The notes under the pieces were generated by a model that was given only the letters and a program-made list of their open reading frames with translations, had not been told where the DNA came from and did no database searches. A stretch of DNA of 31,453 bases from an uncultured Clostridia bacterium (lineage in GTDB: Bacteria > Bacillota > Clostridia > Monoglobales > Monoglobaceae), in assembly GCA_910580105.1 (NCBI GenBank), contig CAJTWN010000015.1:1-31453 (forward strand), read 5' to 3'. Positions 1 to 7,471 of this stretch are shown here, piece by piece (position 1 is the first letter of the stretch; every line of letters starts with the position of its first letter). Made by a program: the position numbers and the translations under genes.

Positions 1-72
1 CAAAGATAGAAACAAAGATAGAAACAAAGATAGAAACAAAGATAGAAACAAAGATAGAAACAAAGATGGAAG
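1..72. repeat. 12-bp tandem repeat (minisatellite)
   Basis: Five perfect units of caaagatagaaa fill positions 1-60 and a sixth, altered unit follows at 61-72. The same unit occurs about twice, in opposite orientation, at 6413-6441, right after the stop codon of the 107-residue cassette gene. A closely similar string surrounds the stop codon of the second cassette gene at 15143. The array probably grew from that stop-codon region, and its copy number differs between sites, as expected of a slippage-prone minisatellite. The array may continue to the left of the window. Confidence 0.9.
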
Positions 73-132
73 CAAGACGAAGATTGCATATAAAAGCGAA
101 AACCCTCCCCATTGGGGAGGGTTTCGTTATAG
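42..132 (+). repeat. Left arm of 91-bp perfect inverted repeat
   Basis: This 91-bp segment is the exact reverse complement of 6351-6441. It holds the end of the 12-bp minisatellite, an AT-rich spacer and a hairpin (CCCTCCCC at 103-110, loop 111-113, GGGGAGGG at 114-121). The hairpin marks the outer edge of the mosaic repeat block that follows. By symmetry with copy A at 6.4-6.8 kb, a third cassette probably lies just left of the window; that is inference. Confidence 0.9.
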
Positions 133-656
133 TAACGTCACGTTTCCGGGCGACCACACGACGTCGGCACATGGTCTTTTAGCTCGCTTTTCCTAAAGGA
201 AAAGCATCGCTTCTTTGGCGGTTCTTCCTATATCCCACAAAAGCAGAGCTTTTGTGGGAACCCTATATCTCATCCGATTTCAAAATCCGCGGCACTCGGT
301 ATAATGTTTTTCCTCTCGGCATATCCGCGCACTGGGTCAAGCGTCACGCTTGCGGGCGACCACACGACGTCAGAACACGCCCTTTATCGCTCATTTTGGC
401 AGATGCCAAAAGTTCGCTTTCAGGTCGGTTCTTCCTTTTTCCCACAAAAGCAGAGCTTTTGCGGGAGCCCTATATCTCATCCGATTTCGAAATTCGCGGC
501 AATCGGTATAATTTTTTTCCTCTTATGTCATCCGCGCATTGGGTCAAGGCTAAGCCTTGTTTTGTGGGAAAGAGGAGGCGCCGGCCATAAAGTGAATCTT
601 CGCGGCAAAGCCGCGAAGTGAACAAAGTTGGCCGGACGCCGACGACGTCATGCTTA
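133..656. repeat. Mosaic repeat block 1
   Basis: This non-coding block is built from short modules that recur throughout the left 14 kb in both orientations. They include GGGCGACCAC (152, 356), the self-complementary string around CCCACAAAAGC-AGA-GCTTTTGTGGG (about 233-257, variant 443-467), CAAGCGTCACGCTTG (337-351), a degenerate copy near 545, and cgcggcaaagccgcgaagtg near 601. Open frames here translate repeat sequence and have no ribosome binding sites, so I treat them as spurious. The block abuts the stop codon of the response regulator. Confidence 0.85.
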
Positions 657-659
657 TTC

Positions 660-1352
660 TCAAACGGTGAAATAATAGCCGACACCGCGCTTGGTCATGA
701 TATGTTTTGGCTGTGACGGGTCATCCTCAATCTTCTCACGGACACGGCGAACCGTCACATCCACCGTCCGGACATCACCATAATATTCATAATCCCAAAC
801 ATATTCCAAAAGACTCTTCCTTGAAAAAATCTTGTTCGGCTGGGCGGCAAGAAACTTTATCAATTCAAACTCACGCACAGTGAGATCAATCAGCGTTCCG
901 TTCTTATAAAGCTCATACCGGTTGCAGTCCAGCTTGAAACAGCCCACTTCCAGGGTATCGCTATTCATACCGCCGTTCAGCGGATCCACATCATTCCGGC
1001 GCATGTTGGCCTTCACCCTTGCCATAAGTTCCCGTACACTAAAAGGTTTGGTAATATAATCGTCTGCGCCCAGTTCCAGACCCAGCACCTTGTCCACTTC
1101 CTCTTCGCGTGCAGTCAGCATCAGAATCGGCACCATGGACGATTCACGAATTTTCTTACAGACCGAAAAGCCGTCCAGTTTCGGCAGCATAACATCCAGC
1201 AAAATCAGATCCGGCTGTATCGTTTTTGCCTTTAACACCGCCTCTTCGCCATCCAGCGCCTCGTACACAATGTATCCTTCATTCTGGAGGTTCAGCTTCA
1301 AAATGTCCACAATGCTCCGTTCATCATCCACAACCAAAATTTTCTTAGCCAT
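660..1352 (-). CDS. OmpR/PhoB-family response regulator, WalR(YycF)-like
   Basis: A 230-residue two-domain response regulator. The receiver domain (about 1-120) shows the acidic pair D9-D10, phosphoacceptor D53 in LLDVMLP, T80 and K102 in TKPFS. The C-terminal winged-helix domain ends in VRTVDVTVRRVREKIEDDP and KRGVGYYF, closely resembling WalR, the essential cell-wall regulator of Firmicutes. The start at 1352 is chosen over upstream in-frame codons because GGAGAG lies just before it and MAKKILVVDD is the family N-terminus. No histidine kinase is adjacent: downstream is repeat DNA, upstream (63 bp) an M23 peptidase. It may be an orphan paralogue of WalR, or share a distant kinase. Co-orientation with a wall hydrolase fits cell-wall control. 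Family call is strong; the exact orthologue is uncertain. Confidence 0.9.
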   Translation of the reverse strand: MAKKILVVDDERSIVDILKLNLQNEGYIVYEALDGEEAVLKAKTIQPDLILLDVMLPKLDGFSVCKKIRESSMVPILMLTAREEEVDKVLGLELGADDYITKPFSVRELMARVKANMRRNDVDPLNGGMNSDTLEVGCFKLDCNRYELYKNGTLIDLTVREFELIKFLAAQPNKIFSRKSLLEYVWDYEYYGDVRTVDVTVRRVREKIEDDPSQPKHIMTKRGVGYYFTV

Positions 1353-1414
1353 CTTCTCTCTCCATTCCGCCGTCATCCAAACGGCACAAAACTGATTCAA
1401 AAGTTCCCAATCGT

Positions 1415-2044
1415 CTAATAGGCGACATACCCCAGCGGGTCCTGAAATGTATCATTTGCCTTCACCTCAAAATGCAGGTGCGGTCCTGTACTGTTGCCGG
1501 TACTCCCAACCTTTCCAATCCGCTGTCCTTGCTTGACCAGCTCTCCGTCCGACACCAGAATCTCGCTCAGATGCCCGTAAGCCGTCTGAAAGCCGTTCTG
1601 GTGGTCGATTATAATATAATTCCCATAGCCGCCGCAGACCGCTGCATAAGCAACGATGCCGCCGTCCGCCGCGCAAACATCCGCGCCCATATCGGCGCCA
1701 ATATCAATCCCGGTATGGCTGCGTCCCCAGCGGGCACCATAGCCGGAGGTCAACACCCCTTCTGCCGGTCGGGTAAAATATCCTTCCGCAAGGGATTCCT
1801 CCGTATCATCTGCCGAGGGTGGGGCCGTCTCCTGCACGGGTATATTGGCATTCATAGGTTCCTGCTGCCGTACAGACACATCATCAGCCGTAATTCCGGG
1901 TTCCTGGCCGGCCGCAGCATCTGCCAGCCGCGTGCCATAGGAAATCCGCATACATAACAAACCAAATATCCCCAATGCTGCACAGATTAGAATGCCGAAC
2001 CAAACGGGGTTTTTTCTCTTTGTTTTCCTTCTGTTTATCTTCAT
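1415..2044 (-). CDS. Membrane-anchored M23 (LytM-like) peptidoglycan endopeptidase
   Basis: A 209-residue protein. A basic N-terminus is followed by one hydrophobic segment (about 15-32), then a flexible acidic/Pro linker (about 40-90) and a LytM domain (about 92-205). The zinc-binding pattern is complete: H110 and D114 in SHTGIDIG, then H189 and H191 in PHLHFEV, with H158 in AYGHLS as the expected catalytic histidine. M23 enzymes cut peptide cross-bridges of peptidoglycan; this one should act outside, tethered to the membrane. A GGAG lies 10 bases before the ATG. It precedes the WalR-like gene on the same strand by 63 bp, so the two may be cotranscribed. M23 domains also act in sporulation (SpoIIQ-like), which the N-terminal anchor would permit, but no SpoIIQ-specific feature is visible. 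Confidence 0.92.
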   Translation of the reverse strand: MKINRRKTKRKNPVWFGILICAALGIFGLLCMRISYGTRLADAAAGQEPGITADDVSVRQQEPMNANIPVQETAPPSADDTEESLAEGYFTRPAEGVLTSGYGARWGRSHTGIDIGADMGADVCAADGGIVAYAAVCGGYGNYIIIDHQNGFQTAYGHLSEILVSDGELVKQGQRIGKVGSTGNSTGPHLHFEVKANDTFQDPLGYVAY

Positions 2045-2270
2045 TTAACACCGCTCCAATGCTTTTGTTTTTACGCAAAGAAAAAAAGCGTATGTTAAAT
2101 TTATATTACAGACATTGTAATTTTAAACTAAGGACTGCAAAAAATCAAGGGTTTTTCTCAAATTATTTTTAATTTTTCTTATTTTCTTTTACAAAGAGTG
2201 TAAAACCATGACATTTTCTTCGTTTTTTGGATAATCTTTCAAATTTCAGCGGATATGTTGAGAAAGCCCC

Positions 2271-2299
2271 TTGAAAGTCGAACAGATTTCGTATATAAT
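2271..2299 (+). promoter_or_regulatory. Sigma-A promoter of the AraC gene
   Basis: TTGAAA at 2271-2276 and TATAAT at 2294-2299 are separated by 17 bp, a near-consensus housekeeping promoter. Transcription would begin near 2306, about 38 bp before the AraC start. The AT-rich stretch 2045-2270 between the divergent M23 and AraC genes shows nothing else I can name. Confidence 0.75.
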
Positions 2300-2343
2300 A
2301 AACATAATTGAAATATTTCTATCTGTGTGATGAGGAGATTCCA

Positions 2344-3171
2344 ATGATTCTTCCAATATTGTTAAACAAGACCAAACTTCTTCCCATCTATGTGTTGGGA
2401 ATGGGTACAAAGGAACACCAGGATCATATCATCCGCCGCTGCGGATTTTCCGGCTATCAGTTTTTGTATTGTACCGATGGCAGGGGCAGGTTCTCTGTTG
2501 AGGGCAAAACTTATGACATTGGCAAGGGGGATGCCTTCTTTTTTCGGCCGGATGTCCCGCACGAATATTATGCCACCGAGGGCCGGTGGCGGACCCGCTG
2601 GGTTGTCTTTACCGGCGACGCGGTAGAAAATATCCTGGAATATCTGGGCTTCGGCGCCTATGAGGTCTTTTCCATCCGGAAGTTTGAGGAATTCGACATC
2701 CAGGTCAACAACCTCTCTGACATGTTTTGGTGCGACGACCCGGACAAGGAAATTAAGACCTCCATGTTGATGTACCGCCTGATTATCAAGATGGGCGAGA
2801 GCAGGAACAATATCCCCGATGAAAACAATCTGAGCCGGAATCAGAAATACGAAAAACTCAGCCCGGCAATCGAACTGCTAAAAAGCCGCTATCAAGAGGA
2901 TTTGAGCCTGGAGGATATTGCGGACAGCATCAATATATCCCCTAATCATCTATGCCGGCTGTTTAATCAGGTCTATGGCATCACACCGCTCAAATATCTG
3001 ACCCACCTGCGGCTGAACATGGCAAAATATTATCTCTGTTCCCCCGGAAACATGAAGGTTAAAGAGATTGCCGATGCGGTCGGCTTTAAGAGTCCAAGTT
3101 ATTTCTGTTCGGTCTTCAAAAAGGCTGAGGGCATGACGCCGGATGATTTCCGCCGCATCAATGCCTTTTAA
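2344..3171 (+). CDS. AraC-family transcriptional regulator
   Basis: A 275-residue regulator. The N-terminal half (about 1-125) has the cupin-like AraC ligand-binding pattern, including GKGDAFFFRPDVPHEYY. The C-terminal part (about 171-272) holds the two helix-turn-helix motifs: SLEDIADSINISPNHLCRLF and VKEIADAVGFKSPSYFCSVFKK, then GMTPDDFRR. Such cupin-type members usually sense a sugar or related small molecule and activate a nearby operon, but no sugar gene is adjacent, so the target is unknown. The start at 2344 is chosen because GAGGAG sits 6 bp upstream. Its last 118 bp are duplicated immediately downstream (3181-3298). Confidence 0.93.
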   Translation: MILPILLNKTKLLPIYVLGMGTKEHQDHIIRRCGFSGYQFLYCTDGRGRFSVEGKTYDIGKGDAFFFRPDVPHEYYATEGRWRTRWVVFTGDAVENILEYLGFGAYEVFSIRKFEEFDIQVNNLSDMFWCDDPDKEIKTSMLMYRLIIKMGESRNNIPDENNLSRNQKYEKLSPAIELLKSRYQEDLSLEDIADSINISPNHLCRLFNQVYGITPLKYLTHLRLNMAKYYLCSPGNMKVKEIADAVGFKSPSYFCSVFKKAEGMTPDDFRRINAF

Positions 3172-3180
3172 GGCGGTCAA

Positions 3181-3298
3181 GAAAGTTAAAGAGATTGCCG
3201 ATGCGGTCGGCTTCAAGAGTCCAAGTTATTTCTGTTCGGTCTTTAAAAAGGCTGAGGGCATAACGCCGGATGATTTCCGCCGCATCAATGCCTTTTAA
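3181..3298 (+). pseudogene. Tandem duplicate of the AraC 3' end
   Basis: Positions 3181-3298 repeat 3054-3171 with an offset of 127 bp and about four substitutions. The copy encodes the second helix-turn-helix and the same final residues plus a TAA stop, but has no start codon or ribosome binding site. It is a remnant of a partial tandem duplication, not a gene. Most of the substitutions I see are C/T or G/A transitions, consistent with a fairly recent event. Confidence 0.9.
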
Positions 3299-3609
3299 AG
3301 CAGCCAACATGTAGATTGACCAGCCCGACATGGCATAGCCGCCCCCTGTGCTGCAGGAATCTCCGTAAGGTTGGCAAGCTTGATGAATTCCGTGCCGGAT
3401 GATATAACGAAAGATGCCCCCTGCCTCTATAGGCGATGGGGTCCGCTTCCGTTTTTCGGTGGGCATATAATTCCCTTCCGAAATGTTGCATGACAGGATT
3501 TCCACCCTTATTAAACCTATTTCAAAATGGTGTTTGCGCCGGCATTCCCGTCATTTGTGCGGAAGTTCCCGGCTGCGACAAAATAAGATACTCTTTTAAG
3601 GAGGCATTT
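3299..3609. other. Intergenic region, no gene supported
   Basis: About 310 bp between the AraC tail duplicate and rlmH. A minus-strand frame could start at 3466 (AAGGGAATTATATG) but it runs antisense into the duplicated AraC tail and resembles nothing I know, so I do not call it. AAGGAGG at about 3598-3604 is the ribosome binding site of rlmH. Confidence 0.5.
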
Positions 3610-4092
3610 ATGCCAGACATTACCATTGCTTGCGTTGGCAGGATAAAAGAAAAATTTTATACCGATGCCATTTCAGAATACCAAAAGCGGTTGAGCCGCT
3701 ATTGTAAATTCCGCATTACAGAGGTCAAAGACGAAGCCACGCCCGATGCGCCGTCACCCAAAGAAGCCGCACTGATTCTTGAAAAAGAGGGCGGTCGTTT
3801 GTTAGAGAAGATTCCGGAGGGAGCCTATGTCATTGCCCTTTGTATTGAAGGCGCCCAGCTTTCGTCCGAGGCTCTTGCAAAAAAGATAGATACCCTTGCC
3901 CTTTCAGGAAAGAGCAGACTTTGTTTTGTCATCGGCGGTTCTCTGGGGCTTTCCGAAACGATCAAGAAACGGGCGGACTTTCAACTGAGTTTTTCGCCCA
4001 TGACCTTTCCCCATCAGCTGATGCGGGTGATTTTGTCCGAGCAAATTTATCGTGCATACACCATCCTGTCCGGGCAGAAGTACCATAAATAG
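3610..4092 (+). CDS. rlmH: 23S rRNA (pseudouridine1915-N3)-methyltransferase RlmH
   Basis: A 160-residue SPOUT-class methyltransferase, the normal length for RlmH. It methylates N3 of pseudouridine 1915 in helix 69 of 23S rRNA using S-adenosylmethionine, acting on assembled 70S ribosomes as a homodimer. The C-terminal SAM-binding knot is clear: FVIGGSLGLSETIKKRA, then SFSPMTFPHQLMRVILSEQ and the invariant ending YRAYTILSGQKYHK. The N-terminus MPDITIACVGRIKEKFY also matches the family. The start is fixed by AAGGAGG just upstream. It precedes the L,D-transpeptidase by 58 bp with a hairpin between them. Confidence 0.97.
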   Translation: MPDITIACVGRIKEKFYTDAISEYQKRLSRYCKFRITEVKDEATPDAPSPKEAALILEKEGGRLLEKIPEGAYVIALCIEGAQLSSEALAKKIDTLALSGKSRLCFVIGGSLGLSETIKKRADFQLSFSPMTFPHQLMRVILSEQIYRAYTILSGQKYHK

Positions 4093-4099
4093 CAAAACC

Positions 4100-4124
4100 G
4101 GGGCCATGCCGCAACGCTGGCCCC
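4100..4124 (+). terminator. Hairpin between rlmH and the transpeptidase gene
   Basis: GGGGCCA (4100-4106) pairs with TGGCCCC (4118-4124) across an 11-base loop, starting 8 bp after the rlmH stop. It is followed by AAAAATAT rather than a T run, so it is a weak terminator at best and may instead be an mRNA processing or stability hairpin. Confidence 0.4.
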
Positions 4125-4150
4125 AAAAATATAAACAAGGAGCAAATCAA

Positions 4151-5560
4151 ATGAACAAAAAGCATCCATTCCTTCCCATCCTTCTCAGTTTTTCTCTCGG
4201 CCTATGTTTCACCCCGGCGGCTTTTGCGGATGAGGCGGAAGATAAACCGGCCTATGTTATTCCCGGCGGAAATCAGGGGTCGGCGCCGACTGCCGCACCA
4301 ACCACCCCAGCTGACCCGGAGGCAGAACCCACTTCCCCGCCCAAAGTCACCTCCACACCGGCTGCAGAACCGACAGCATCTGCCACCACCGCACCGGCGG
4401 CAGGTTCCGGTAACGATCCGGCTTATGTGATTCCCGGCGGACAGGCGACAAAAGAACCGGAGAACACCCCATCCGCCGCCCCTTCTGCCCGGCCCACAGC
4501 CGGGTCCGGAGATGTTAGCGGCCTAGATGATACTGCTTTTATGGAAGCCTTTACCCTTGCCTTTTTTGATGGTATCACCGAACTTACGCCCACATCAGCC
4601 AGCAAACAAATCACGGCAGTACTCACCAAGGTACCGGAGGAACGCATCGGAGAAGCCCAATGGTATCTGAACGGCCAGCCCGTCTCCGACCATTACAGCG
4701 GTCAGTTTCCCATCAAAAGCGGAAAGGTAACCGCCTTCCAGCTGCCGGTGGTATTTGAAAAAGGTATGCACGAGACCGGAGCGGATGTGGCCCTTGAAAT
4801 CCGGTTGAACGGCGTCAGCCGCCGGATTGAAAAGCACATTACGTATCAGAATTACACCGATGAAGAATATGACCGGATAGAACGCGACCGGGTACTGAAC
4901 CTCGTAAAGCCCATGGAAATTCCGGCAACTCTGCGGCAGAACGTCACCACCTATGCAGACAAATACCTTTCGTCTGCTAACGGAAGTTTGGCCGCCGGGA
5001 CGGAGGTTATCTATGCAGACCATTATTCCGACACCTCTGCCTATCTTTATCTGCCGGAGGAAGAACGTTTCTGTTGGGTATCCTATTACAGTGTCCGGGT
5101 TTCCGGCGAAGATCTTGTGGTTGAAGGCGATTACAGCAATGAAGACAAGGTGACTTTTGTCAATGCCAAAGCGTATGCCAGCAATTCGGATTATCTTATC
5201 TGGATCAATCTGGAACACCAGAAAGTCAACCTCTTCATCGGCGAGGAAGGAAACTGGAAATTGGAACGGGTGATGGATTGCGCTACCGGCGCCAATCAGA
5301 CCCCTACCCCCACCGGAATCACCACTTATTCGAAGTATGAAAACGGCTGGTTTAACCCGACTTATTATGTGAAGCCGGTACTCTATATCAATCCGGCACG
5401 GGCAATTGCCATGCATTCGATTCTTTTTCATCCGGACGGGCGGGTGCAGGACGGAACATTGGGCCGCAATGTCTCCCACGGCTGTATCCGACTTGCCCCT
5501 GAAGACATCAATTATCTTGCCGAATATGTGCCCATCGGTACCACCGTTGTCGTCTTCTAG
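4151..5560 (+). CDS. Secreted L,D-transpeptidase (YkuD family)
   Basis: A 469-residue exported protein. A signal peptide (about 1-25, ending AFA-DEA) is followed by a low-complexity Pro/Thr/Ala linker (about 26-135) with two copies of the motif PAYVIPGG. Then come a middle region with an SH3-like look and a C-terminal YkuD domain (about 350-469). The catalytic signature is intact: H422 in AMHSILFH, then SHGC with H443 and nucleophile C445, followed by IRLAPEDINYL. YkuD enzymes make 3-3 cross-links in peptidoglycan or attach proteins to it. AAGGAG lies 8 bp before the chosen ATG. The mosaic repeat begins directly after the stop. The YVIPGG repeats are unexplained. Confidence 0.93.
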   Translation: MNKKHPFLPILLSFSLGLCFTPAAFADEAEDKPAYVIPGGNQGSAPTAAPTTPADPEAEPTSPPKVTSTPAAEPTASATTAPAAGSGNDPAYVIPGGQATKEPENTPSAAPSARPTAGSGDVSGLDDTAFMEAFTLAFFDGITELTPTSASKQITAVLTKVPEERIGEAQWYLNGQPVSDHYSGQFPIKSGKVTAFQLPVVFEKGMHETGADVALEIRLNGVSRRIEKHITYQNYTDEEYDRIERDRVLNLVKPMEIPATLRQNVTTYADKYLSSANGSLAAGTEVIYADHYSDTSAYLYLPEEERFCWVSYYSVRVSGEDLVVEGDYSNEDKVTFVNAKAYASNSDYLIWINLEHQKVNLFIGEEGNWKLERVMDCATGANQTPTPTGITTYSKYENGWFNPTYYVKPVLYINPARAIAMHSILFHPDGRVQDGTLGRNVSHGCIRLAPEDINYLAEYVPIGTTVVVF

Positions 5561-6350
5561 CAAGGCTTAGCCAAGCGTGACGCTTGACCCAGTGCGCGGA
5601 TATGCCAAGTAGAAAAACCTTCTACCGATTGCCGCGGATTTCGTAGGGGCGACCCGTCGTCGGCGCACGGCACATTTGCTCGGTTTTCCTGCGAAAAACC
5701 TTCGTTTTGGGCGCCGGCGTCTCCTCTTTCCCACAAAACGCACTGCGTTGGCGTTTTGCGGGAGCCCTTTGTGGACATCGTAGGGTTCCCGCAAAAGCTC
5801 TGCTTTTGTGGGATAAAGGAAGAACCGACCTGAAAGCGAACTTTTGGTATCTGCCAAAATGAGCGATAAAGGTCGTGTTCTGACGTCGTGTGGTCGCCCG
5901 GAAACGTGCGCAAGCGTGACGCTTGACCCGGTGCGCGGATGATACGAGTGGAAAAACCTTTTTCCGATAGCCGCGGATTTCGTAGGGGTGGGGTTCTACC
6001 CCACCCGGTGAATCCATATTTCGAAACGGACATCCGTAGGGGCGACCCTATGTGGTCGCCCGCATCAATGCGCAAGCGTGACGCTTGACCCGGTGCGCGA
6101 CTGTGCCGAGAGGAAAAACTTTCTACCGAGTGCCGCGTCGTCGGCGCACGGCGCAATTGCTCGGTTTTCCTGCGAAAAACCTTCGCTTTGGGCGCCGGCG
6201 CCTCCTCTTTCCCACAAAACGCACTGCGTTGGCGTTTTGTGGGAGCCCTGCCCAACGATGTCCGTGATGCTAGACATATATTTGTAATTTGCGGATGATC
6301 CATGCGTCCGCCGTAGGGGCGACCCCACGTGGTCGCCCGAATCAACTTTG
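5561..6350. repeat. Mosaic repeat block 2
   Basis: This block starts at the transpeptidase stop codon. Its modules include CAAGCGTGACGCTTG (5574, 5911, 6075), a GTAGGGGCGACC...GGTCGCCC palindrome (6036-6061 and 6313-6339), hairpin modules with TTCCCACAAAACGC/GCGTTTTGTGGGA (about 5729-5763 and 6209-6243) and TTCCCGCAAAAGC/GCTTTTGTGGG (about 5787-5811). A module gatgtccgtgatgctagaca at 6258-6277 recurs at 7368-7394 and 14146-14163. Open frames across it share the same repeated peptide strings and no ribosome binding sites, so I call no genes. Confidence 0.85.
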
Positions 6351-6441
6351 CTATAACGAAACCCTCCCCAATGGGGAGGGTTTTCGCTTTTATATGCAAT
6401 CTTCGTCTTGCTTCCATCTTTGTTTCTATCTTTGTTTCTAT
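6351..6441 (-). repeat. Right arm of 91-bp perfect inverted repeat
   Basis: Exact reverse complement of 42-132. It lies between mosaic block 2 and the 3' end of cassette gene A, and includes two units of the 12-bp minisatellite in reverse orientation. Recombination between the arms would invert the 6.2 kb segment carrying the response regulator, M23, AraC, rlmH and transpeptidase genes. Confidence 0.9.
6362..6384 (+). terminator. Boundary hairpin with T run
   Basis: CCCTCCCC (6362-6369) and GGGGAGGG (6373-6380) form an 8-bp GC stem with a 3-base loop, followed by TTTTCGCTTTT. It has the form of an intrinsic terminator on the plus strand and closes the mosaic block. Equivalent hairpins are at 103-121, 7160-7178 and 14358-14379. 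Confidence 0.7.
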
Positions 6442-6458
6442 TTTTCCCGGCCTTGTTT

Positions 6459-6782
6459 CTATTTTTCGCCTTCCATCATCTCCTTCAACTCCCCCTGCTT
6501 CTCACTTATCTCTCTGCACATCTTTCCCCCCAGCAGCAGCCCTATCTCAAAGTATATCTCTATGTATTCTTCCAACTGCTGATAATAATCTTCCGCCGCC
6601 CTATCCTGCTCCTTCGGCTCCTTTATGTATTCTTCCAAAAAGCTCCTCGTCTCTGCTTCCGCTTCCCTCAGCCGCTGGCTATAACTCTTTTTTGTCTCCC
6701 CCTTACATCCTTCCTCTCCGTACAATATATAGTTCCCCATGTTGTTCAGCTGTATCCTTTTGTACAATTCTTTCATATCCAT
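6459..6782 (-). CDS. Cassette protein of unknown function, copy A
   Basis: A 107-residue, highly charged, probably helical protein starting MDMKELYKRIQLNNMGNYIL, with AAAGGAGG 7 bp before the ATG. It is almost identical to the product at 14820-15143 (differences only in the last dozen or so residues), and the DNA is nearly identical over about the first 275 bp. The N-terminal LYK/LYG region and the C-terminal EIYFEIGLLLGGKM segment recall the general layout of DUF6809 small proteins, but I cannot verify that. Codon use is purine-rich (AGG/AGA Arg, ATA Ile), unlike neighbouring housekeeping genes, suggesting acquisition. No RHH genes follow, in contrast to copy B; the minisatellite begins at its stop. 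Confidence 0.85.
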   Translation of the reverse strand: MDMKELYKRIQLNNMGNYILYGEEGCKGETKKSYSQRLREAEAETRSFLEEYIKEPKEQDRAAEDYYQQLEEYIEIYFEIGLLLGGKMCREISEKQGELKEMMEGEK

Positions 6783-6902
6783 CCCTTTTCCTCCTTTGTT
6801 TTCATTATTCCTAAAAACTGGACGTTTGCTACTCCCTTTTCTCCACGTTTCCTTTTTTCTTTCGCCTTTTGGGGTTAAAAAATATTTTATTTTTATTTTA
6901 GT

Positions 6903-6908
6903 ATTATA
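6903..6908 (-). promoter_or_regulatory. Candidate -10 box of cassette gene A
   Basis: TATAAT on the minus strand at 6908-6903, followed by AC, just as TATAATAC occurs in front of cassette gene B. No good -35 box is seen 17-18 bp upstream. Two AAACGT strings read on the minus strand at 6850-6845 and 6827-6822 lie between this box and the gene; AAACGT also forms the core of the operator-like repeats in copy B. Confidence 0.4.
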
Positions 6909-6932
6909 TCATATAATATTTTTAACATTGTG

Positions 6933-7139
6933 ATGGATATATCACAAAAAGAAAAAACTCCTTTGTTGAAAAGTTTTCGTCATGAAATAGTATATATTGT
7001 GAAAGCGGTATTTCCCAAAAATGCTTTGCCTTTCGGGAATCGTATTAGTGAATTATTAGTATTAAAAGAAATATTCAAGTGTGAATTTTCTGACTTTTTT
7101 AAAGGTTTGCCAAAACCAGAAAAATTTACAGAGAATTAA
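6933..7139 (+). pseudogene. Probable remnant of a divergent regulator gene
   Basis: An open frame of 68 codons, MDISQKEKTPLLKSFRHEI..., lies divergently from cassette gene A, in the position that the XRE regulator occupies beside copy B. Its central part, RISELLVLKEIFKCEFSDFF, resembles the final helices of XRE regulators (compare DYELVCLCRILNVNIDDMI in the copy B protein), but no recognisable helix-turn-helix precedes it and no ribosome binding site is present. I read it as the decayed 3' part of a regulator gene. It could alternatively be a short unrelated protein. Confidence 0.4.
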
Positions 7140-7159
7140 ATATCAGAAAACGAATAAAA

Positions 7160-7178
7160 CCCTCCCCATTGGGGAGGG
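7160..7178. repeat. Boundary hairpin of mosaic block 3
   Basis: CCCTCCCC (7160-7167), loop ATT, GGGGAGGG (7171-7178). It stands between cassette A and the mosaic block to its right, mirroring the hairpins at 103-121, 6362-6380 and 14358-14379. It has no T run on the plus strand; on the minus strand it is followed by TTTTATTCG, so it could end leftward transcripts. Confidence 0.7.
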
Positions 7179-7190
7179 AATATTTATAGA

Positions 7191-7471
7191 ATAAGCATTG
7201 TTTCGGGCGACCACACGACGTCGGCTTCCGACCTTTTTGCTCGCATTTCCTGTACGGAAATGCTTCACCTTGTCGGCCGGTGCCTCCTCTTTCCCACAAA
7301 AGCAGAGCTTTTGCGGGAACCCTAAGAAGCCCCTACGGTGGACGCACGGGTCATCCACAAATTACAAATATATGTCTAGCATCACGGACATCGTAGAGCA
7401 GGGCTCCCGTAGCGTCAGAACATGCCTTATTTTGCTCGGTTTTCGTAGGGGCGACCCTGCGTGGTCGCCCG
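7191..7471 (+). repeat. Left arm of 281-bp inverted repeat
   Basis: This segment matches the reverse complement of 14066-14346 over 281 bp with two mismatches (near 7226 and 7230). It contains several mosaic modules: GGGCGACCACACGACGTCGG, the CCCACAAAAGC hairpin module, the tag with acaaatatatgtctagcatc, and GTAGGGGCGACCCTGCG. Both arms adjoin a cassette. Such length and identity could support homologous recombination and inversion of the 6.6 kb between them. Confidence 0.95.

Noticed and set aside
1..72. CRISPR-like repeat array
   Set aside because: The units are 12 bp and directly adjacent with no spacers, so it is a minisatellite.
252..621. Overlapping open frames of about 105-112 codons
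   Set aside because: They translate mosaic repeat modules, share peptide strings with frames in every other repeat block and have no ribosome binding site.
3158..3466. Minus-strand small gene starting MPTEKRKRTPSPIEAGG with a fair ribosome binding site
   Set aside because: It runs antisense through the duplicated AraC tail and resembles no family; coding pressure is not evident.
4595..5563. Minus-strand frame of 322 codons opposite the L,D-transpeptidase
   Set aside because: Shadow of a gene with intact YkuD motifs on the plus strand.
5557..6417. Minus-strand frame of 286 codons
   Set aside because: It lies wholly in mosaic repeat and the inverted-repeat arm; its length comes from GC-rich repeats, not selection.
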